Positions 56,260-64,000 of a DNA stretch of 64,000 nucleotides are shown in pieces (positions within the stretch are counted from its first letter, which is position 1; the number at the start of each line of letters is the position of its first letter). The position numbers and the translations under genes were made by a program. Below the pieces are notes generated by a model that saw only the letters and a list, made by a program, of their open reading frames with translations, was not told where the DNA came from and did not search any database. Source of the stretch: Novosphingobium chloroacetimidivorans. GTDB taxonomy: Bacteria > Pseudomonadota > Alphaproteobacteria > Sphingomonadales > Sphingomonadaceae. Location: assembly GCF_014204535.1 (NCBI RefSeq), contig NZ_JACHLR010000009.1, forward strand, positions 1 through 64,000, given 5' to 3'.

Positions 56260-56280
56260 ACCCTGAACTTGTTTCAGGGT
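56260..56280. repeat. Inverted repeat ACCCTGAA/TTTCAGGGT
   Basis: An 8-bp stem with a short loop, the core of a palindrome common between genes in sphingomonads. A decayed partner lies about 85 nt to the right. Confidence 0.5.
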
Positions 56281-56473
56281 CCATCAGGCCGACTGCCGGC
56301 ACTCTGATCAGCAGACCGCCTTTGCGTCTTGAGCGGGCAGCGTCAGAGCGTCACGGCGCGATGGATGCTGAAACAAGTTCGGCATGACGAGTTTGGTGGA
56401 GCACGCCGGCTCCACCCCAGGTCAGACAGAGTCACCCGCAGGTTGCCACCCCGAAAGTGTGCTCTGTGTCGTA

Positions 56474-56502
56474 ACCGGTCCCGGGTCGAGCCCGGGACGA
56501 CG
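56474..56502. repeat. 29-nt palindromic repeat
   Basis: GTCCCGGG (56478-56485) and CCCGGGAC (56491-56498) with flanks ACCG and GACG, the consensus form of the family. It lies 24 nt past the secA stop and could end its transcript. Confidence 0.65.
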
Positions 56503-56526
56503 CCAACCTGCACCGCTGCTCGGATC

Positions 56527-59265
56527 TCAGCTCAGTGCGCCGTGGCAGTGCTTGTACTTGTTCCCAGACCCACAGGGGCACGGCGCGTTGCGGCTGATCG
56601 TCAGGTCGGCATAGGGGTTCTCGCCCGAGGCGCCCGGGCCCACGGCCGCCTGTGGCGCGCTGGCAAGAGCGCCGAACAGCGCGGCCTGACGCGCGGAGCC
56701 GTCACCGTCCGCCGAATCGTCGAAGCCGGTCAGCGGATCGATGTGGCCGGTCAGGAAGTCGGGCAATTCCGGCAGGTCCATCGGCTCGGGCATGCGCAGT
56801 TCGCTGACCGACAGGATGCGGGTCACGTCCTCGCGGATCGTTTCCAACATGCGCTCGAACAGGCTGAACGCCTCCTGCTTGTACTCGTTGATCGGCGTCT
56901 TCTGCGCATAGGCACGCAGGAAGACCACTTGGCGCAGCGCGTCGAGGGTGGCGAGGTGCTCCTTCCAGAAATGGTCGAGCCGATCGAGCAGGATGCTCTT
57001 CTCGACCTGGCGCCAGATCGTCGGGTCATCCTGCGACATCTTCGCGGCCATGTGCTCGTCGGCGAGCGCGGCGACACGCTCCTCCACGACCTCGGGATCG
57101 ACACCGTCTTCCTCGATCCAGGCCTCGATGGGGATCTCGATGCCAAGCACGTCCAGCGCGCGCGCCTTCAGCTGCTCGACGTTCCAGTTCTCCGGATAGG
57201 AGTTGGGCGGGCAGGCATCGGCGACGATCGCGTTGACGGTGTCCTGACGCATCTCGACCACGACATCGTCGACCGTCTCGGCATCCATGATGTCCGAGCG
57301 TTGCTCGTAGATGACCTTGCGCTGGTCGTTCATCACGTCATCGTACTCGACGACCTGCTTGCGCACTTCGTAGTTGCGCGCCTCGACCTTCTTCTGCGCG
57401 GTCTCGATCGCCTTGCTCAGCCACTTCGAACCGATCGCCTCGCCATCGGCGAGATTGCTGTTCATCATGCGCGAGAACAGCGTGTCGGGGCCGAAGATGC
57501 GCAGCAGATCGTCCTCCAGGCAGAGGTAGAACTTGGACAGACCCGGATCGCCCTGACGGCCCGAGCGGCCGCGCAGCTGGTTGTCGATGCGGCGGCTCTC
57601 ATGGCGCTCGGTGCCGATCACGCACAGGCCACCGGCAGCGAGCACTTGCGCCTTCTCGGCCGCGACCTCGGCCTTGATCTTGGACAGGGCTTCGTCGCGC
57701 TCAGGCCCCTCGGGCATGTCGCGCAGCTCGTCCTCGACGCGGAACTCGACGTTGCCGCCCAGCTGGATGTCGGTGCCGCGGCCGGCCATGTTGGTGGCGA
57801 TGGTGACTGCGTTGAGCCGGCCCGCCTGCGCCACGATGTGCGCCTCCATCTCATGGAAGCGCGCGTTGAGCACGTTGTGCTGCACGCCTTCCTTGGTCAG
57901 GAAGTCCGACAGCAGCTCCGATTTTTCGATGGAGACGGTGCCGACCAGCACCGGCTGGCCGCTTTCGTAGCGCTCGCGGATCAGTTTTGCGATGGCGGCG
58001 AACTTGTCGAGCGTGTTCTTGTAGAACTCGTCCTCCTCGTCGACGCGGCGCACCGGCACGTTGGTCGGGATGGTGACGACGTTGATCTTGTAGATGTCGA
58101 AGAACTCGGCCGCTTCGGTCGCCGCGGTGCCGGTCATGCCCGAGAGCTTGGGGTACATGCGGAAGTAATTCTGGAAGGTGATCGAGGCCATGGTCTGGTT
58201 CTCGGGCTCGATCTGCACGCCCTCCTTGGCCTCCACCGCCTGGTGCAACCCGTTCGACCAGCGCCGCCCGTCCATCATGCGGCCGGTGAACTCGTCGATG
58301 ATGACGACCTTGCCGTCTTTCACGATGTAGTCGATGTCGCGCTTGAACATGACCACCGCCTTGAGCGCCTGGTCGAGGTGGTGGACCACCTGCGTGTTCT
58401 CGACATCGTAGAGGTTGGAGCCTTCGAGCAGCCCGGCCGCCTCAAGGATGCGCTCGGTCTTCTCGACGCCGTCCTCGGTCAGCGTGACGCTCTTGCTCTT
58501 CTCGTCGGTCTCGTAGTCCTCCGGATCGAGCGTCTTCACGATCGCGTCGACCTGCATGTAGAGGTCGCTCTTGTCGTCCGTCGGACCCGAAATGATCAGC
58601 GGCGTGCGCGCCTCGTCGATGAGGATCGAGTCCACCTCGTCGACGATCGCGAAGTTGAAGGGCCGCTGCACCATCTGGCTGCGGTCGTGCTTCATGTTGT
58701 CGCGCAGGTAGTCGAACCCGAACTCGTTGTTCGTGCCGTAGGTGATGTCGGCCGCGTAAGCCTCGCGCCGCTCGTACTCGTTGAGATTGGGCACGATAAC
58801 GCCCACCGTCAGGCCGAGGAAGCCGTGGACCTGGCCCATCTGCTCGGCGTCGCGGCGAGCGAGGTAGTCGTTCACCGTGACGATGTGGACGCCCTTGCCC
58901 TCCAGCGCGTTGAGGTAGGTGGCGAGCGTCGCCACCAGCGTCTTGCCCTCACCCGTGCGCATCTCCGCGATCTCGCCGCGGTGGAGCACGATGCCGCCGA
59001 TCATCTGGACGTCGAAGTGGCGCATGCCGAGCACGCGCCTGGCCGCCTCGCGCACCGTGGCGAAGGCCTCGGGCAGGATGTCGTCGAGCGTGCTGCCGGC
59101 CGAGAGCTGCTGACGGAACTTCTGCGTCTGCGCGGAAAGCTCGTCGTCGCTCATCGCCGAGATGGTCGGCTCGAAATCGGCGATCTGGCGCACGAGCTTG
59201 TCGAGCGACTTGACGTAGCGCTCGTTGGACGAGCCGAAGATGGACTTGACGATGGCCCCAAGCAT
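56527..59265 (-). CDS. secA: Preprotein translocase ATPase SecA
   Basis: 912 residues, normal for SecA, the motor that drives proteins through SecYEG. Walker A is GEGKT (105-109) in [10 protein letters not shown], Walker B is [16 protein letters not shown], followed by [13 protein letters not shown] and [19 protein letters not shown] in the second ATPase half. The C-terminal zinc site [12 protein letters not shown] is complete. The ATG at 59265 has AGGAAT upstream. It stands alone, so regulation is from its own promoter. Confidence 0.98.
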   Translation of the reverse strand: MLGAIVKSIFGSSNERYVKSLDKLVRQIADFEPTISAMSDDELSAQTQKFRQQLSAGSTLDDILPEAFATVREAARRVLGMRHFDVQMIGGIVLHRGEIAEMRTGEGKTLVATLATYLNALEGKGVHIVTVNDYLARRDAEQMGQVHGFLGLTVGVIVPNLNEYERREAYAADITYGTNNEFGFDYLRDNMKHDRSQMVQRPFNFAIVDEVDSILIDEARTPLIISGPTDDKSDLYMQVDAIVKTLDPEDYETDEKSKSVTLTEDGVEKTERILEAAGLLEGSNLYDVENTQVVHHLDQALKAVVMFKRDIDYIVKDGKVVIIDEFTGRMMDGRRWSNGLHQAVEAKEGVQIEPENQTMASITFQNYFRMYPKLSGMTGTAATEAAEFFDIYKINVVTIPTNVPVRRVDEEDEFYKNTLDKFAAIAKLIRERYESGQPVLVGTVSIEKSELLSDFLTKEGVQHNVLNARFHEMEAHIVAQAGRLNAVTIATNMAGRGTDIQLGGNVEFRVEDELRDMPEGPERDEALSKIKAEVAAEKAQVLAAGGLCVIGTERHESRRIDNQLRGRSGRQGDPGLSKFYLCLEDDLLRIFGPDTLFSRMMNSNLADGEAIGSKWLSKAIETAQKKVEARNYEVRKQVVEYDDVMNDQRKVIYEQRSDIMDAETVDDVVVEMRQDTVNAIVADACPPNSYPENWNVEQLKARALDVLGIEIPIEAWIEEDGVDPEVVEERVAALADEHMAAKMSQDDPTIWRQVEKSILLDRLDHFWKEHLATLDALRQVVFLRAYAQKTPINEYKQEAFSLFERMLETIREDVTRILSVSELRMPEPMDLPELPDFLTGHIDPLTGFDDSADGDGSARQAALFGALASAPQAAVGPGASGENPYADLTISRNAPCPCGSGNKYKHCHGALS

Positions 59266-59362
59266 GGCGGGATTCCTGTAATTTGAAGATGCTGGCGCAC
59301 GAACGCGCAAGAGGCGCCCACGGTGTCGCGGCGCCGGATCAATCTATGGCAAGCGGTGGCGC

Positions 59363-59641
59363 TTACTCGCGCGCGCGGTCTATCCCGATGCGCACGCCCA
59401 CGAAGGCGAGCGTCGGTGCATGCTCCGCACCCTCGTCGTCCGCGACCATGCGGGCATGGCGCCGTCCCGGCTCAGGCAGGCGCGCCAGCTCCACGGGAGC
59501 GGCCGGAGCCCTCACGGCAGCAGGTGCGACGATCGCCACGGCCGCCGTCTGCGGCGCGCAGCCACGCGCCTGGGCCGGCGCAAGCTGCGCAGCCAGGCCC
59601 GTCAACAGGGCCAGCAAAGTCAGGAACAGGCGGTTCGCCAT
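59363..59641 (-). CDS. Small secreted protein, unknown function
   Basis: 92 residues. MANRLFLTLLALLTGLAAQL is a signal peptide, cut near AQA-RG. The mature part is Ala/Pro-rich, then charged (ARMVADDEGAEHAPTLAFVG) and ends VRIGIDRARE. One Cys follows the cut site. No family is recognised, and no strong ribosome site precedes the ATG. It lies between secA and another small gene on the same strand. Confidence 0.52.
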   Translation of the reverse strand: MANRLFLTLLALLTGLAAQLAPAQARGCAPQTAAVAIVAPAAVRAPAAPVELARLPEPGRRHARMVADDEGAEHAPTLAFVGVRIGIDRARE

Positions 59642-59704
59642 CGTCGCCGGAGATAGTCGCGGCGCGCCCGGGTGTCCACCACGTGCGACGAAAACGGTGG
59701 AGAC

Positions 59705-59923
59705 TTACTTGACCTTCGGCTGCGGTGCCTGCGTCGCAAGCATGTCGCTCGGCACGGACCCGCTCTCCATCGGCACCGTCCAGATCGCCACGTTGAGGAC
59801 CATGATCGCGGCCAGGATCAGCATGAGCCAGCCCTGCTTGCGCAAGCCGCGGCGAAACATGAACCAGGCGCCGACGACCAGGCCGATGCTGCACAAGACC
59901 AGGAGCGAGAGAGCGATATCCAT
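59705..59923 (-). CDS. Small two-helix membrane protein, unknown function
   Basis: 72 residues. Two hydrophobic helices (about 4-22 and 32-49) are joined by a basic loop (FRRGLRKQG), followed by a polar tail. GAGAAGG lies close to the ATG. It is divergent from the DUF885 gene. The sequence reads like a conserved small membrane protein of the group, but no function is known. Confidence 0.65.
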   Translation of the reverse strand: MDIALSLLVLCSIGLVVGAWFMFRRGLRKQGWLMLILAAIMVLNVAIWTVPMESGSVPSDMLATQAPQPKVK

Positions 59924-60006
59924 GGCCTTCTCGTTAGCCGCGTGCCGCTGCGAACGCGAGAGGGCTGGACGTTGACTTGACCCTTCGCGGTTCGCATCGT
60001 GGCATT

Positions 60007-61842
60007 ATGCAAAAGACCGGTATGACGCGCCGCCTGGCGGTGCAGGCGATCGCCGCGAGCGGTGCCACCCTCTCGCTTCCCTCACAAGTCCTGTCCGCAC
60101 CTCAGCCTTCCGGCGATGTCGCGGCGCAGCTCGATGCCATGGCCTGGAACCTGCTGGCCCTGAAGCCGGAGAGGGCGACATCGAAGGGCGTCGACAAGGG
60201 CGCGCATGCCGCGCTGCGGGGTCGGGTGGAAGATCGCTCGATAGCCGGGCAAAGGTCGATCGCGCGGCAGCTTCGCAAGGACCTGACGTCGTTGGAGCGG
60301 ATCGACACGACGCGCCTCGACCCGGCGCGGCGCACCGACGTGGAGGTCGTGCGCAGTGCATATGCGACGGCGCTCGACGGCTTCGCCCTGCCCTATGGCG
60401 ATGTCGCGGTGGGTGATTGGCGGAATGCGCCTTACGTCGTCATCCAGAATGCAGGCGCCTACCTGGACGTGCCGCGCATGCTCGGCGCAGACCAGCCCGT
60501 GGCCGATGCGGCCGATCTGGAGGCGTTCCTGGCGCGGCTGGGTGCATTCGGCGAGCAGCTCGACGGCGAGACCGAGCGGACCCGCGCGGCTGCGCAAGCG
60601 GGGCTGATCCCGCCGGACTTCCTGCTCGGCAAGACGCTGACGCAGCTGCAGGCGACGCTTGCCGACGCACGCGCTCCTGATGGTGGTACGCTGGTCAAGG
60701 CGATCGGGCGGCGCAAGATGGATGTGCCCGGGCGTTGGGAACTACGGGCACGCGAGCTCGTCATTGCGAGGGTGGTGCCGGCGCTGGAGCGGCAGATCGC
60801 CGAGATCGAACGCCAGCGCCCGCGTGCCACAAGCGCGCCGGGCATGCGCGAGCGGCCGCACGGCGAAGCCTATTACGCCTGGGCGCTGCGGGCGAGCACG
60901 ACCACGCGCATGATGCCTGAGGAGATTCACCAGCTCGGCGTGCAGCAATTGGCCGAGATCCACGCGCGGATGGACCCGCTCCTGCGCCAGCTGGGCTATA
61001 CGTCAGGCACAGTCGCCGAACGGGCGATCGCTTTGCAGCGCGACCCGCGTTTTGCCTATCCGACCGGCGATGCAGGCCGCAAGGCGATCGTCGCCGCCAT
61101 GGAAGAGCGCTTGGCCTTCATCCGCACCCGCCTGCCTCGCGCCTTCCGCCGCGTGGTCGACGCCAAGGTCGAGATCCGCCGCCTACCCGAAGCCGAGGAA
61201 GCCGGCGCACCGCCGGCCTATGGCGGGCCCGGCTCGATCGACGGCTCGATCCCGGGGCGCATCTGGGTAAACTTGGGCGACACGACGATGCACAACAAGG
61301 CGAACATCGGCGACCTCGTTTTTCACGAAGGCGTGCCGGGCCACGTGTATCAAGGCAACTACACGCTCTCGCAACCGCTGATCCGCAGCATCCTGGCATT
61401 CAACGCCTACTCCGAAGGCTGGGCGCTCTATGCCGAGCAGCTGGCCGATGAACTGGGCGCTTACGACGGCGATCCGGCCGGACAGGTGGGCTACCTCTCG
61501 GGCCTGGCATGGCGGGCTGTACGGCTGGTGATCGACACCGGCATTCACGCCAAGGGCTGGTCTCGCGAGCAGGCGCGGCAGGCTTTTGTCCAGGCGACCG
61601 GGCTGCCGGTGGCGACAGCGGCGTCGGAGGTGGATCGGTACTGCTCTTGGCCGGGCCAAGCTTGCGGCTACAAGGTGGGGCACAACGAGATCAACCGGCA
61701 ACGGGACCGAGCCAGGACGGCACTCGGCGCGCGGTATGACCTGCGCGACTTCGACCAGGCGGTGGTCGAGGGCGGCAACGTGCCGCTCGACGTGCTGGCT
61801 GGGAACGTCGAGCGCTACATCGCCGGTGCGAAGCAGGTGTGA
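60007..61842 (+). CDS. DUF885 family secreted peptidase-like protein
   Basis: 611 residues from the ATG at 60007; a second ATG at 60022 starts the signal peptide directly (MTRRLAVQAIAASGATLSL, cut near LSA). The domain is DUF885, related to zinc metallopeptidases. HEGVPGH (440-446) and the downstream Glu470 in YSEGWALYAEQ are placed as metal ligands and catalytic residues. KVGHNEINRQRDRAR near the C-terminus is also typical. It is probably periplasmic and may cut peptides, but no member's substrate is certain to me. It is convergent with pckA. Confidence 0.87.
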   Translation: MQKTGMTRRLAVQAIAASGATLSLPSQVLSAPQPSGDVAAQLDAMAWNLLALKPERATSKGVDKGAHAALRGRVEDRSIAGQRSIARQLRKDLTSLERIDTTRLDPARRTDVEVVRSAYATALDGFALPYGDVAVGDWRNAPYVVIQNAGAYLDVPRMLGADQPVADAADLEAFLARLGAFGEQLDGETERTRAAAQAGLIPPDFLLGKTLTQLQATLADARAPDGGTLVKAIGRRKMDVPGRWELRARELVIARVVPALERQIAEIERQRPRATSAPGMRERPHGEAYYAWALRASTTTRMMPEEIHQLGVQQLAEIHARMDPLLRQLGYTSGTVAERAIALQRDPRFAYPTGDAGRKAIVAAMEERLAFIRTRLPRAFRRVVDAKVEIRRLPEAEEAGAPPAYGGPGSIDGSIPGRIWVNLGDTTMHNKANIGDLVFHEGVPGHVYQGNYTLSQPLIRSILAFNAYSEGWALYAEQLADELGAYDGDPAGQVGYLSGLAWRAVRLVIDTGIHAKGWSREQARQAFVQATGLPVATAASEVDRYCSWPGQACGYKVGHNEINRQRDRARTALGARYDLRDFDQAVVEGGNVPLDVLAGNVERYIAGAKQV

Positions 61843-61848
61843 AACGTG

Positions 61849-61877
61849 CGTGGTCCCGGGTCGAGCCCGGGACCACG
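61849..61877. repeat. 29-nt palindromic repeat
   Basis: GTGGTCCCGGG and CCCGGGACCAC form its arms. It is a member of the 29-nt family with an extended stem, lying 6 nt past the DUF885 stop between convergent genes. Confidence 0.65.
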
Positions 61878-61905
61878 CTGGCCGCCGAACTCTCTGCGCA
61901 CCCCC

Positions 61906-61942
61906 AAAAGACAAGCGCCGCAACGTCGAAACGTTGCGGCGC
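61906..61942 (-). terminator. Rho-independent terminator of pckA
   Basis: On the minus strand a perfect 12-bp stem (61931-61942 with 61915-61926) around a TTCG loop is followed by TTGTCTTTT. It starts 37 nt after the pckA stop. Confidence 0.8.
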
Positions 61943-61978
61943 CGTCGCCTCCCCGTCGGGAGGAAACTCGAACCGGGA

Positions 61979-63592
<1,614 letters not shown>

Positions 63593-63816
63593 GATGTTGA
63601 CGCTCGGGGAAAAGCGCCAGGACGGCGAGTAAATAGAGAATCGTCGTTGCCGATAAGCGGCCCGCCTCATCCCGTCAAATCGACGTGAACTGCGAGCAAT
63701 GTAGCACATCCATAACGGTGTCGCATCTGTTTACGCACGTTGTCAGTACCCCCCGAAGTGTCTACCGGTCGGACTTGTCCCATTGCCGGACCCTAGCACG
63801 CCACTTGCAGGCTAAC
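63593..63816. promoter_or_regulatory. Divergent promoter region, pckA and chvI
   Basis: 224 nt between two genes facing apart. The middle (63690-63750) is AT-richer than the flanks and should contain both promoters. No specific site is proposed. Confidence 0.4.
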
Positions 63817-64000
63817 ATGACCACCCCACCACCGAACCAGAACGACATCCAGAACGGAGCAGGCTCATCGCCGCCCCGCCAGCAGACGGTGGCGCTGGTG
63901 GATGACGATCGCAACATCCTGACAGCAGTGTCGATCGGCCTGCAGGCGGAAGGCTTCGCCACGCGCGTCTATGCCGATGGCGAGACCGCGCTCAAGGCCT
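63817..64000 (+). CDS. chvI: Response regulator ChvI, N-terminal part only
   Basis: The first 61 codons lie in the window. A Pro/Gln-rich tail of about 23 residues is followed by the start of a receiver domain: [20 protein letters not shown], with the acidic residues at 29-31, then [19 protein letters not shown]. The match to ChvI/CtrA-class OmpR regulators and the place next to pckA support ChvI, partner of the sensor ChvG in envelope and acid response. The phosphorylated Asp and DNA-binding domain are outside the window. Confidence 0.88.
   Translation, partial: MTTPPPNQNDIQNGAGSSPPRQQTVALVDDDRNILTAVSIGLQAEGFATRVYADGETALKA

Larger units (their letters stand above)
56217..56526. other. Intergenic stretch made of small repeats
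   Basis: 310 nt between the methyltransferase gene and the convergent secA gene. It contains ACCCTGAA/TTTCAGGGT (56260-56280), a related CTGAAACAAGTTC piece near 56362, and a 29-nt palindrome (56474-56502). No gene is seen. Confidence 0.5.

Noticed and set aside
56329-59286. A 985-codon open frame on the plus strand opposite secA
   Set aside because: It mirrors secA codon for codon, is very rich in Arg, His, Val and Leu and has no domain; a typical shadow in GC-rich DNA.

Overview
The window is one GC-rich chromosomal stretch of an alphaproteobacterium, most likely Sphingomonadales (Novosphingobium/Erythrobacter/Sphingomonas relatives). The evidence is the SciP (DUF1153) gene, the pckA-chvI neighbourhood, a LOV-HTH protein that reads like Erythrobacter EL222, a large TonB-dependent receptor with N-terminal TonB box, GAAC/GTTC-N7 type SOS boxes, and the mix of housekeeping genes with many small catabolic operons. 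Genus cannot be fixed from the sequence alone.

Layout. 1-190: the tail of an IS5-type transposase and its terminator. 267-4569: acyltransferase, MFS transporter, three small secreted low-complexity proteins. 4798-11796: catabolic genes (SDR, CaiB-type CoA-transferase, LysR regulator, Rieske oxygenase alpha subunit, nitronate monooxygenase, crotonase). 11982-15102: sdhCDA plus a small secreted protein, but no sdhB. 15273-22699: prmA, a DUF2459 protein, a PilZ-like protein, sciP, a manganese riboswitch with its UPF0016 exporter, ligA and recN. 22911-28934: TonB receptor, YezD, Rrf2 regulator, bamD, TauD/TfdA dioxygenase, TetR regulator. 29096-35969: GT87-like membrane protein, alpha/beta hydrolase, FMN hydroxy-acid dehydrogenase, DszA/NtaA-type monooxygenase, a membrane protein with a membrane-anchored LuxR-type regulator, and an RraA-family protein.

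36100-44758 is the most notable region: a complete coenzyme F420 locus. FbiC (CofG/CofH fusion), CofD and CofE read leftward from a short divergent promoter. An F420:NADP oxidoreductase, CofC, an SDR, an LLM-class F420-dependent-type oxidoreductase and an MFS transporter read rightward. Together they could make F420, reduce it with NADPH, spend it on a substrate and move that substrate across the membrane. The natural substrate is not evident.

44759-64000 is mostly core: thiE, a lipoprotein, tsf, rpsB, two small membrane proteins, pssA/psd, tRNA-Tyr, rlmB, a beta-helix lipoprotein, the LOV-HTH photoreceptor, a methyltransferase, secA, a DUF885 peptidase-like protein, pckA and the start of chvI. 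Small palindromic intergenic repeats are common throughout. One 29-nt family has at least six intergenic copies, and a decayed seventh copy appears to lie inside cofC.
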